Shown piece after piece: positions 9,106 to 16,924 of a DNA stretch of 64,000 nt (positions are counted from its first letter, which is position 1; each line of letters starts with the position of its first letter). Position numbers and translations under genes: made by a program. Under the pieces are notes generated by a model. That model had not been told where the DNA came from, ran no database searches, and saw nothing but the letters and a program-made list of their open reading frames with translations. Source of the stretch: Candidatus Kryptobacter tengchongensis (GTDB taxonomy: Bacteria > Bacteroidota > Ignavibacteria > Kryptoniales > Kryptoniaceae); assembly GCA_001485605.1 (NCBI GenBank), contig FAON01000004.1, positions 124,001 through 188,000 on the forward strand. Direction: 5' to 3'.

Positions 9106-10893
9106 TTAATCCTCTGTTGTCGCATGAGCAACTTCTTCAAGAGTTGTAAGTCCTTGTTTTATTCTTTCTCTACCAGCTGCTCTTAATGTAAGCATGCCAT
9201 CCTTAATAGCTTGCTCCCTTATCGCCTCTTCATCAATGTCCTTTCCTGTTTTGAAAATTAACCTTCTTATTTCTTTCGTAAAATAAAGTGCCTCATGAAT
9301 CGCTATCCTTCCTTTATATCCACCATGGCATTGATCACACCCAACAGCTTCATAAAAAACAGTATTCTTAATTTCCTCCTCCGTAAATCCTAAACTTAAC
9401 GGAATAGCTGGATCAATATCTTCTATCGGTCTTTTACATTTCTCGCATAGCTTACGAATCAATCTTTGAGCAATTATTATGTTTATAGCGTATGCGATAA
9501 GAAATGTCTCAATTCCCATTTTATACAATCTTGATATAGCGCTTGGAGCATCATTTGTGTGAAGAGTTGAAAATGTTAAGTGTCCTGTATTTGCCAGCTT
9601 AATTGCAATTTCGGCGGTCTCTTTATCTCTTATCTCACCAACCATAACTACATCTGGGTCATGACGCAAAATCGCTCTCAATGCTTGCTCAAAGTTCATC
9701 TTTGGTCCTATCTTTAACTGCCTCGCTCCAGGGATTATATATTCAACCGGATCTTCAACGGTTAGAACATTTATCTCTGGTTTTATGATATAATGTAAAG
9801 CCGCCATCAATGTTGTTGATTTACCACTTCCAGTTGGACCGGTCACTATTACCATTCCTTGGGGCTTTGAAATCGCTTTTATGAAAAATTCCTTAGCTTT
9901 ACCTTGAAAACCAAGTTTATCAAGGTCAGTTATAACCTTTCTATCATCAAGAACTCTTATAACGATACTTTCAAATTTATACTGAAACTCCTTACCAACT
10001 ATTGGAAGAACGGAAACCCTATATCTTATCATATGCCCGTCAACTTTTCGCTGGATAAAACCATCTTGTGCCATTTCACGCTCAAATCTGTCAACATTTT
10101 TTGATCTATCTTTAACAACAGCCGCTATTGCCTCAGGTCTTATCCCTTCCTGAACATGCCACAATCTTAACTTTCCATCAATTCTGAAATGAATTTCGGT
10201 CGTCCTTGAATCCTTTGGAATTATGTGAATATCACTTGCACCTTTCCTCACCGCTTCAACAAGCATACCCTCAACGAGATTAACAAGCATACTTTTGTTA
10301 ATTTCCGCTTCAATCGCAGCCTCATCAAGCGTTTCCTCTTCAAGTTCATCCTCAGTTATTTCAATTTTTGATTCTTCAAGGACTTTTAGAAACTCGTTTT
10401 CTGGCGGGAAAACTTTATCAAAAAGATTTTGCATATCTTTTAGTCTAACATAGCACACCTCATATCTTTTCGCACCGAGTGCTCTGGCAATTAAAGGTAT
10501 ACTTCTGCTTGTAGGGTCAGCAGATATAAGGATAAGTTTATCGGGTCTTTGTTCATCATACTTCAAAGGTAAAATTTTTTCCGCTCTCATTTGCTCCTTC
10601 AACGCTTGGGGAAGTGGCTCAACAAGTTTTTTTATGAAATCGGTTCTATTTTTATCAATGTTCTCATCCGCAAGATAAATCTCCCTAAACCCATAAAGGT
10701 TTGCAACCTCTTTAAACACGCTATCATGATCAATCCCAAAATCAGTCACAAGAATTTGAGCTAAACTTCTTCTTGTCTTTGAATCTTCCTGTTCCTTGAT
10801 CCTTAAAGCTCTCTCAAGCGTCTCATAGTCAATTATCCCCTTCTTTAAAAGCGTATAACCCAGTTTATCTGTAATATCTACTCCGATTGTCAT
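9106..10893 (-). CDS. pilB: PilB/GspE-type pilus extension ATPase
   Basis: A 595-residue cytoplasmic motor for pilus extension. An N-terminal T2SSE_N/MshEN-like domain (1-160) and an acidic linker rich in Glu (175-200) precede the ATPase. Walker A is GPTGSGKST (352-360), the Asp box VEDPVEY (379-385), Walker B DPDVVMVGEIRD (412-423) and the His box STLHTND (442-448). A zinc-type tetracysteine with Cys483, Cys486, Cys519 and Cys522 is intact, which separates PilB/GspE from PilT. The gene follows pilC by 22 nt and precedes the PilV-like gene. Length and domain order are normal for the family. Confidence 0.93.
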   Translation of the reverse strand: MTIGVDITDKLGYTLLKKGIIDYETLERALRIKEQEDSKTRRSLAQILVTDFGIDHDSVFKEVANLYGFREIYLADENIDKNRTDFIKKLVEPLPQALKEQMRAEKILPLKYDEQRPDKLILISADPTSRSIPLIARALGAKRYEVCYVRLKDMQNLFDKVFPPENEFLKVLEESKIEITEDELEEETLDEAAIEAEINKSMLVNLVEGMLVEAVRKGASDIHIIPKDSRTTEIHFRIDGKLRLWHVQEGIRPEAIAAVVKDRSKNVDRFEREMAQDGFIQRKVDGHMIRYRVSVLPIVGKEFQYKFESIVIRVLDDRKVITDLDKLGFQGKAKEFFIKAISKPQGMVIVTGPTGSGKSTTLMAALHYIIKPEINVLTVEDPVEYIIPGARQLKIGPKMNFEQALRAILRHDPDVVMVGEIRDKETAEIAIKLANTGHLTFSTLHTNDAPSAISRLYKMGIETFLIAYAINIIIAQRLIRKLCEKCKRPIEDIDPAIPLSLGFTEEEIKNTVFYEAVGCDQCHGGYKGRIAIHEALYFTKEIRRLIFKTGKDIDEEAIREQAIKDGMLTLRAAGRERIKQGLTTLEEVAHATTED

Positions 10894-10915
10894 TTGACAT
10901 CACCTCAAAAATTTT

Positions 10916-12280
10916 TTAAAAAATTTGAAATGGAAGTATTATTGTATACGGCGTCTTCGGCTTGACCATCGCTGTCTCGGAAGACACAAGTGTTAAAAGC
11001 GTCATCACAATCATTATGATCATCGCAATTACAAGCTGAATGAAATCAACGGCATTTTTAAGTTTATAAACTGTTTCCTTCTCATAATAATTTGCAATTT
11101 GAAGTGCTGTCTGTTTAACTGTTCCTGTTTCTGCCCCCGAATGAAATCTGGCAAGCGCTGTCTTAGTGAAAACCCCAGTCGCTTCAAATGCTTCTACAAG
11201 TCCTTTACCCTGACTTAACATCATTGGTATAGCTATCGTCTTTATCTGATGTTCCATATATTTATTCCCACAAGCCTCTGCTGCAAGGCGAATTGCGTCA
11301 ATGTTCTCCCCCGACCCTGCATATAAAGCATAAAAAACCCTGCAGAAAATTTCTATCGTTGTTTTGTGAATTAATGGACCAAGAACTGGAATCTTTATGA
11401 TATATTTATCACGCAAAAATTGCCCCCTTGGAGTTCTAATGAAATAAATAAAAGCAAATACAATCGCAGCTGAAATAAGTAAAATATAAGTCATATTATC
11501 AAGTAAAAAATGGCTGAGTTTCAAAGTCGCCGCTGTCATAGGTGGAAGCTCGGTTCCAAGTTTAAGGAAAAGCTCAGCGGTCTCCGGGAAAATATAAGCA
11601 ACATAGAAGATAACCGCGATAAATAAAACAATTAATGTAAACACAGGCATTATCAATGCACTTTTAAGATTCTTTTTAAATTCAGCATTTCTTTCAAGAA
11701 ACTTAGCCGTGCTTTCGTAAATATCAGCCATATTTCCACTTTTTGACGCAAGCCCGAGCATTCTCGCTGTAAACTTACCAAGCGCTTTTTCTTGCTTTAA
11801 AAACGCCTCCTCGCTATCTTTACCCTGACGCAAATCATTGTTTATCTCTCTTAAAGCCTCTCTTAATGTTGGATGTTGTACATCGTTTATCAAAAGCTGA
11901 AGAACTTCATTATAAGGTAATTTTTCCCTTAACAAATCTGCACTTACCCGAACAAATGTGACTATTTCTGTCTCCGGTGGTTTAAATTTAAAATCAAGAA
12001 CTTTTGGTTGAATGCTTACAACTTTATACCCAAGTTTTTCAAGTGCCTGTTTTACCTCCTCCTTTGTAAATGCTTTCTGCTCACCTGTTATCGGTTTTTC
12101 ACTATCACGCTGAACCTTATAAATAAATGTTTTTCTCTTTTGAATCCTCGTTACCTTTATTTTCCTCTGTTCAGCAAGCTGTTTAATCTTTTTCTTTGCT
12201 TCAGCAAGGCTATCAGCAGATATTATACCTTGAACAGGTCGCCCCGTCAATGTCACTCCCTCAAAACGATAATCAGGCAA
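10916..12280 (-). CDS. pilC: PilC/GspF inner-membrane platform protein
   Basis: A 454-residue membrane protein with two T2SSF domains (about 125-250 and 310-435) and membrane helices near 205-230, 262-284 and 415-440. Family motifs such as 'LYAGSGENIDA' and 'ALARFHSGAETG' are present. It anchors the pilus motor and the other assembly proteins in the inner membrane. The N-terminal 110 residues are extended and contain two short basic helices (SLAEAKKKIKQL and EEVKQALEKLGYKV) that look like a duplicated cytoplasmic module. It is the first gene after the pilin terminator and so depends on read-through or a weak promoter in the 70-nt gap. Its own start has GGGAGGTGATT upstream. Confidence 0.9.
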   Translation of the reverse strand: MPDYRFEGVTLTGRPVQGIISADSLAEAKKKIKQLAEQRKIKVTRIQKRKTFIYKVQRDSEKPITGEQKAFTKEEVKQALEKLGYKVVSIQPKVLDFKFKPPETEIVTFVRVSADLLREKLPYNEVLQLLINDVQHPTLREALREINNDLRQGKDSEEAFLKQEKALGKFTARMLGLASKSGNMADIYESTAKFLERNAEFKKNLKSALIMPVFTLIVLFIAVIFYVAYIFPETAELFLKLGTELPPMTAATLKLSHFLLDNMTYILLISAAIVFAFIYFIRTPRGQFLRDKYIIKIPVLGPLIHKTTIEIFCRVFYALYAGSGENIDAIRLAAEACGNKYMEHQIKTIAIPMMLSQGKGLVEAFEATGVFTKTALARFHSGAETGTVKQTALQIANYYEKETVYKLKNAVDFIQLVIAMIIMIVMTLLTLVSSETAMVKPKTPYTIILPFQIF

Positions 12281-12320
12281 ATTTTAATCACCTCCCCAAA
12301 AGATTAATTATATGAAAAAG

Positions 12321-12344
12321 AAGGAAGGGGGAATACCCCCTTCC
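12321..12344 (-). terminator. Hairpin terminator between pilin and pilC
   Basis: A perfect 9-bp stem GGAAGGGGG/CCCCCTTCC closes a 4-nt loop, 9 nt past the pilin stop. On the minus strand it is followed by TTCTTTTTC. It fits a Rho-independent terminator that limits read-through from the pilin into pilC and the rest of the machinery, giving excess pilin over assembly proteins. Confidence 0.8.
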
Positions 12345-12352
12345 GAATTCAA

Positions 12353-12880
12353 TCATTGCGCAGTAAAGCCGCTGAATGAAGTCGTTTGGCCATTAGTATT
12401 AGTATTAGAAGTAACATCTGCTTTGAAAGTATTTCCGGTAGCTTCAGGTATCCACCCTTGCTTAATTTCCACCTTGTCAGGTGTTACAAGTGCAACCGCA
12501 GCCACAAATTGCGTTTGCCCACCTACGCTAGCCTTTTCGGTGCCAACGGCATAGATAAAAATATAATCTGTTCCAGCTGTTCCAGTCAAACCAGTAAAAC
12601 CAGCACCACCATCAGTTGTTCCCCAACCATAAGTTCCATTAGGATTGCTTCTATCCAACGTACTTAACGCAAAGTTATCAAATTTCTGACCACCACCGCC
12701 AAGTTCAACTGGCGTTCTGTAATATCTCTGTGCCTTTGAAGCAAGATTTGCAAGGTCACTTGCAATTGCACTTCTGTTGGCGTCAACTGCACTGCTCTTG
12801 AACATTGAAATTCCAACAGCAATTGCGATTCCAACTATGATGACGCCAAGGACGATGAGTAAAAGTTGCTGCTGACCCAT
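12353..12880 (-). CDS. Major pilin-like protein with minimal leader
   Basis: A 175-residue protein starting MGQQQLLLIVLGVIIVGIAI, a pure hydrophobic helix from the first residues, then an amphipathic continuation with 'DANRSAIASDLANLASKAQRYY', the typical alpha1 pattern of a type IV pilin. The head is Gly/Thr/Ala-rich with an aromatic 'GTYGWG' turn and few charges. There is no basic leader and no Glu at +5; a Gly at position 2 is the only candidate cleavage site. A strong promoter, an ideal AGGAGG and an immediate terminator indicate high separate expression, which supports major pilin. It heads the pilus operon. The pilin class is inferred from helix, size and context. Confidence 0.75.
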   Translation of the reverse strand: MGQQQLLLIVLGVIIVGIAIAVGISMFKSSAVDANRSAIASDLANLASKAQRYYRTPVELGGGGQKFDNFALSTLDRSNPNGTYGWGTTDGGAGFTGLTGTAGTDYIFIYAVGTEKASVGGQTQFVAAVALVTPDKVEIKQGWIPEATGNTFKADVTSNTNTNGQTTSFSGFTAQ

Positions 12881-12886
12881 AATAAA

Positions 12887-12901
12887 TTACCTCCTGAATT
12901 T
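12887..12901 (-). promoter_or_regulatory. Strong Shine-Dalgarno leader of the pilin gene
   Basis: AAATTCAGGAGGTAA precedes the pilin ATG. The same 15 nt precede porV at 52940-52954. AGGAGG is an ideal match to the 16S anti-SD, with an AT-only spacer, and fits very high translation. Confidence 0.7.
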
Positions 12902-12988
12902 AGTTTTTAATTTAGTTTTTGTTGGACATATTTTCTATCGCATACAAAATTCAAATTACAAAACCACCTAAAGAACCTACTCACACTA

Positions 12989-13017
12989 AAGATAAACTTA
13001 TATTTTGTAAAAGTCAA
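12989..13017 (-). promoter_or_regulatory. Promoter of the pilin/pilus operon
   Basis: On the minus strand, TTGACT (13017-13012), a 17-nt spacer and TATCTT (12994-12989). Read in the Bacteroidota form this is TTG-N20-TATCTTTA, seven of eight bases of TAnnTTTG. Transcription would begin near 12982, leaving a leader of about 100 nt that ends with the AGGAGG. Confidence 0.7.
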
Positions 13018-13163
13018 GCATTTCAACAATAAATCAATAAATTTTATGCCATAAATCACACTTTAAAAATTCATTAAAAATCAAAACGACCTAAAGCTAA
13101 TCTTTACCTTTTTCCACTTGGCTTTGAAATTTTTACAAGATATCCTTGTAACACTTTATTACA

Positions 13164-13604
13164 TTAAAATGGTCTAAAAACCGCAAGAAAAACTATCAGA
13201 ATAAATATAATAAGGTTCAAACGAGAATAAACTTTGATGATTTTGTTCACCTTTACCATTTCATCAACTGGAGTCTGACCTTCACTTAAAAGTTTCTCCC
13301 GCTTTGAAATATATTTTACGCCTACGAAAACACCCGAAATAACGAACCATATAAACAAAATTACCTTAACAATCAACCACCCTTGTATATTTCCGATGAC
13401 AAACCAATTATAAATTCCAGTAATTAAAGCCAGAAGTCCACCATTGCGAGCAATATTTGAAAATTTTAAGGACAATTTATGTAGGCTCAAAGTCATTTCC
13501 CTTCCAAAGGCTGACTCAATCATTGAAAAACCAAAAACTGAAACCGCAATTAGCATGGCTGATAAAATGTGAAGAAAAAATGAAATCTTTGAAAGAAGTT
13601 CCAT
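13164..13604 (-). CDS. Four-helix membrane protein of unknown function
   Basis: A 146-residue protein with predicted membrane helices near 8-28, 54-70, 76-96 and 128-145, and a charged loop (SKREKLLSEGQTPVDEM) between the third and fourth. A histidine in helix 1 (FFLHILSAM) gives it some likeness to CopD/DUF2269-type small membrane proteins, but I cannot assign a family with confidence. The gene is 19 nt downstream of the TPR protein gene, at the end of the minus-strand housekeeping run and just before the pilin promoter. A weak 7-bp hairpin (13133-13151) follows its stop. Confidence 0.5.
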   Translation of the reverse strand: MELLSKISFFLHILSAMLIAVSVFGFSMIESAFGREMTLSLHKLSLKFSNIARNGGLLALITGIYNWFVIGNIQGWLIVKVILFIWFVISGVFVGVKYISKREKLLSEGQTPVDEMVKVNKIIKVYSRLNLIIFILIVFLAVFRPF

Positions 13605-13623
13605 AAATTTTACCGCGCTTAGT

Positions 13624-14316
13624 TTATTCGTTTTTTAGCGATGCGATGTAAATTTCAACATCACGAATTTTTGTGAAGTTAGGATATTCCTTCTTTATTC
13701 TCTCATACATGCGAAGTGCCTTTTCCCTTTCCCCGGCAAGTTTATAATTTCTCCCTGCGTTGTAAAGGTATTCAGGAATGAGTATATTCTCTTTGAATTT
13801 TTGCGATGCCTTTTCAAAATATTCACCCGCTTTTTTATATTCCCCTTTTATCTCGTACACTGATGCAATTCCAGCAAGGGATGCTGAAAGCAAAAGCTTA
13901 TCGTTGCCGTCATATTTTTTGAAATACTTTAAAGCGTTATCATAATCACCAAGCATAAAGTAAGCATTTGCAAGATAATATGTTGCTATTTCCCCTGCGT
14001 CCGTTCCGCCGTAATTTTCAACAATATATTTTAACCCTTGTATATTTCGTTGTGGGATTCCATCAATTGCAGTTTTGTAATCACCATTATCGTAGTAGGT
14101 TATAATTCTTGAAAAAAGCACCTCAGCTCTTTCATTTTCAGCCTTCACATTGTTTCTGTAAATAATTACACCGGCAACTAGAATGATTATGCCTGTTAAG
14201 ACATAACTTAAAATCTTTCTGTTTTTCTCAACGAACTCACGGGCTTTGTAATAAGTCAAAACAAGCTTATCCTCTTTCAGTTCTTGTTTTTTTATTTTTT
14301 TCCTTGGCTTAAGCAT
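13624..14316 (-). CDS. Membrane-anchored TPR protein (YfgM/BamD-like)
   Basis: A 230-residue protein with a basic N-terminus (MLKPRKKIKKQ), one membrane helix (about 37-53, ILSYVLTGIIILVAGVIIY) and a periplasmic part containing four or five TPR-like helix pairs, such as 'YYLANAYFMLGDYDNALKYFKKY', 'IKGEYKKAGEYFEKA' and 'LAGEREKALRMYERIKKEYP'. This layout matches the YfgM family or BamD-like scaffolds that handle envelope proteins. It lies between comB and the four-helix membrane protein. A candidate promoter TTGTTT-N17-ATATTT lies upstream at 14353-14381. The exact role is inferred. Confidence 0.65.
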   Translation of the reverse strand: MLKPRKKIKKQELKEDKLVLTYYKAREFVEKNRKILSYVLTGIIILVAGVIIYRNNVKAENERAEVLFSRIITYYDNGDYKTAIDGIPQRNIQGLKYIVENYGGTDAGEIATYYLANAYFMLGDYDNALKYFKKYDGNDKLLLSASLAGIASVYEIKGEYKKAGEYFEKASQKFKENILIPEYLYNAGRNYKLAGEREKALRMYERIKKEYPNFTKIRDVEIYIASLKNE

Positions 14317-14352
14317 GCTTGTATTTTTTTTGTTTTCGCTGAAAATTTTTTT

Positions 14353-14381
14353 AAATATGCGAAATTTTATAAAGAAAACAA
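14353..14381 (-). promoter_or_regulatory. Possible promoter of the TPR protein gene
   Basis: TTGTTT, 17 nt, ATATTT on the minus strand in the only sizeable gap of this operon (14317-14386). The spacing matches the other promoters in the window, but the -10 is weak. Confidence 0.3.
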
Positions 14382-14386
14382 AAGAT

Positions 14387-15121
14387 TTACTTCAATGCTT
14401 TTATAACGCCATCAGAGAAAATTGGCAAAATAGGTATTGAATCAATTGATGAAGCAACTTTTAAGTCCTCTTCAAACCCAAGTTCAATCAAAAATCTACC
14501 GTGCTCGCTTTCCCTTAACATCTTCAGTAAATTTTTACTGTAAAATTTATAAAGTTTTATAGCGGACACAGTTGAATCACTTAAATTGAGTCTTTTCCTT
14601 GATTTTCCTTTCGTAAGCAGGAAAGCGATCATCCCCCCGCAAACCGCATCTTCAATACAGAAACGATTTAACTTGCCTGAACATAGAATTAAAATATCAT
14701 CGCTATTTTCGCTAACGAATTTTACAACTTCTGATATATTTATAAATCCAGCTACAAGTGAATGCTTAGCATATTTTGTTTTAGTTATAGCGACTGAACC
14801 ATTCGTGCTCGCATAAATTAAAGTTTTCCCCATAACTTTTTCCTCTGTATATTCAAACGGAGAATTTCCAAGATCAAATCCATCAATAATTTTTCCGCCT
14901 CTTTCCCCGCACAAAAGAAACGAGCCCGGCTCAAGGGTTGAGGCGTATTTAACTGCATTTTCAATAGATGCCACTGGGATTATCGCCCTTGCCCCATTTT
15001 TTAAAGCAGTTGCTATTGTGGTTGAAGCTCTTAAAACATCAACAACTATAACTGTTTTATTTTGCAAGCTTAATTCATCTTGGATTTGCAGAGGTATGAA
15101 AAATAAATCAATATTCATCAA
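14387..15121 (-). CDS. comB: Probable 2-phosphosulfolactate phosphatase (ComB)
   Basis: A 244-residue ComB-family Mg-dependent phosphatase. The family signature VVVDVLRASTTI lies at about 24-36, followed by 'GERGG..IDGFDLGNSP' (about 92-108), 'ASTNGS' (about 124-129) and 'CIEDAVCGGMI' near 175. ComB dephosphorylates 2-phosphosulfolactate in coenzyme M or sulfolactate formation. In bacteria without coenzyme M the true substrate is uncertain. Two ATGs are adjacent at the start; I keep the first. It lies 17 nt after gcvT, probably as part of the same transcript, with no other sulfolactate gene nearby. Confidence 0.8.
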   Translation of the reverse strand: MMNIDLFFIPLQIQDELSLQNKTVIVVDVLRASTTIATALKNGARAIIPVASIENAVKYASTLEPGSFLLCGERGGKIIDGFDLGNSPFEYTEEKVMGKTLIYASTNGSVAITKTKYAKHSLVAGFINISEVVKFVSENSDDILILCSGKLNRFCIEDAVCGGMIAFLLTKGKSRKRLNLSDSTVSAIKLYKFYSKNLLKMLRESEHGRFLIELGFEEDLKVASSIDSIPILPIFSDGVIKALK

Positions 15122-15138
15122 CTACCCCAAACTTTGTT

Positions 15139-16230
15139 TTACCGCGCCCTGTTTGTAACAAATGGAGGGTTAACAATCACCGCAGTTAATTCCTTTCCAC
15201 GAGCGTTGATTTTTATCTTTTCACCTAAGTTTGAAAATCTAATATCAACATACCCCATTCCTATTCCCTTCTCAAGGATTGGAGAAAAAGTTCCACTTGT
15301 AACATAACCTATTTTTTCACCATCTTTAAAAATTTCATATCCATGTCTTGGTGGAATTTTTTCATCGGTTATAAAACCGACAAGCTTCCTTTTGATACCT
15401 TCAGTTTTAACCTTAATCAGGCTTTCTCTACCTATGAAATCACCTTTATCAAATTTAACAATCCAATCAAGCCCGGCTTCAAGCGGATTTGTGGTTTGAT
15501 CAATATCATTTCCATAAAGCATATAACCCATTTCAGTTCTCAGTGTATCCCTCGCGCCAAGACCTGCCGGACCTATGTTAAATTCCTTCCCGGCTTCCAT
15601 AATTGCGTCCCAAACTTTTCTGCAAATTTTTGGATCAGCTTCAAAATAAAGTTCAAATCCAAGTTCACCTGTATAGCCAGTTCTGGAAATTATCATATCA
15701 ACGCCAGCAAGCTTCCCCTTAACGAAATGATAATATTTAATCTGACCCAAATCAACATCCGTTAACTTCTGCAAAGTTAAAAGAGACTTTGGACCCTGAA
15801 CCGCAAGAAGAGCCACATCATCGCTTATATTTTCAAGCTTAACATCTTCTTCAAGATGTTTTTTCATCCATTCAAAATCTTTTTCAATATTGGCTGCATT
15901 TACAACAACCATGTATGATTCGCCAAGGTTATAAATTAAAAGATCATCCACTATTCCACCATCATCATAACACATCGCTGAATATTGGGCTCTTCCCTGT
16001 TGAAGTTTTGAGACATCATTTACGGTCAATTTTTGTAAAAAATTCAAAGCTTTTCTCCCACTTACTTTAAACTCACCCATATGTGAGACATCAAAAACGC
16101 CAACCGATTCACGAACTCGCTTATGTTCAGTTATTATGCCATCATATTGGATTGGCATTTCATAGCCAGCAAAAGGTGCGATCTTTGCTCCAAGTTCAAG
16201 ATGAATTTCATAAAATGGGGTGCGTTTCAT
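15139..16230 (-). CDS. gcvT: Glycine cleavage system T protein (aminomethyltransferase)
   Basis: A 363-residue tetrahydrofolate-dependent aminomethyltransferase. It transfers the methylene group of the lipoyl-bound glycine remnant to tetrahydrofolate, releasing ammonia. Visible signatures are 'FAGYEMPIQY' (about 19-28), 'VGVFDVSHMGEFKVSG' (about 43-58), 'SRTGYTGELGFELYF' (about 187-201) and 'GLGARDTLRTEMGY' (about 229-242), all typical. The C-terminal domain with 'GYVTSGTFSP' is present, so length is normal. It sits 18 nt after the transaldolase gene. The other glycine cleavage genes are not in the window. Confidence 0.95.
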   Translation of the reverse strand: MKRTPFYEIHLELGAKIAPFAGYEMPIQYDGIITEHKRVRESVGVFDVSHMGEFKVSGRKALNFLQKLTVNDVSKLQQGRAQYSAMCYDDGGIVDDLLIYNLGESYMVVVNAANIEKDFEWMKKHLEEDVKLENISDDVALLAVQGPKSLLTLQKLTDVDLGQIKYYHFVKGKLAGVDMIISRTGYTGELGFELYFEADPKICRKVWDAIMEAGKEFNIGPAGLGARDTLRTEMGYMLYGNDIDQTTNPLEAGLDWIVKFDKGDFIGRESLIKVKTEGIKRKLVGFITDEKIPPRHGYEIFKDGEKIGYVTSGTFSPILEKGIGMGYVDIRFSNLGEKIKINARGKELTAVIVNPPFVTNRAR

Positions 16231-16248
16231 ACAGTTATTCTCCTTATT

Positions 16249-16923
16249 TTATTTTACTTTTTCAAATCTCTTTTCAAGCTCCGCTTGAGCTTTTCTCCAA
16301 TCATCAAGAAACCTTTCAAGTCCAATATCAGTTAATGGATGTTTTATCATTTGTTCAAGAACTTTAAACGGCATTGTGACGACATCTGCGCCTATCAAAC
16401 CCGCCTCAACTACATGCATTGGGTGCCTTACGCTTGCGACGAGAACTTGAGTTCTAAAATTGTAGTTTCTGTAAATCTGGACGATTTGCCTGACAAGATT
16501 CATCCCATCGCTTGATATATCATCAAGCCGACCGATAAATGGGCTGATGTAATAAGCTCCAGCTTTTGCAGCAAGAATTGCCTGAGATGGAGAAAAACAA
16601 AGCGTTACATTTGCTCTTATACCCTCGCTTTTTAAGAACTTAACAGCTCTTAAACCATCTTTTATTAAAGGAATTTTCACAACGATATTATCCGCAAGCC
16701 TTGCAAGTTCTCTTGCTTCCTTAACGATTCCATCAAAATCGGTTGATATAACTTCTGCACTTACATCACCATCAACAATTGAGCATATCTCTTGAAGTAG
16801 TTCCCTAAAATCCCTCTTCTCCTTCGCAACCAGACTTGGGTTTGTGGTGACGCCATCAAGTATCCCCCAACTTACTGCTTCCTTTATTTCATCAACATTT
16901 GCTGTGTCAAGAAAAATCTTCAT
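16249..16923 (-). CDS. tal: Small transaldolase / fructose-6-phosphate aldolase
   Basis: A 224-residue class I aldolase of the TalC/FSA group. It begins [16 protein letters not shown] and carries '[12 protein letters not shown]'. The Schiff-base lysine is in the VVKIPL motif and '[11 protein letters not shown]' and '[10 protein letters not shown]' follow. At this size it is either a transaldolase of the short microbial type or a fructose-6-phosphate aldolase; sequence alone does not decide. A start 13 codons further upstream is possible, but this ATG has GAGGAG before it, matches the family start and begins one base after the RNase G stop (TGA-A-ATG), so I prefer it. Confidence 0.9.
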   Translation of the reverse strand: MKIFLDTANVDEIKEAVSWGILDGVTTNPSLVAKEKRDFRELLQEICSIVDGDVSAEVISTDFDGIVKEARELARLADNIVVKIPLIKDGLRAVKFLKSEGIRANVTLCFSPSQAILAAKAGAYYISPFIGRLDDISSDGMNLVRQIVQIYRNYNFRTQVLVASVRHPMHVVEAGLIGADVVTMPFKVLEQMIKHPLTDIGLERFLDDWRKAQAELEKRFEKVK

Positions 16924-16924
16924 T

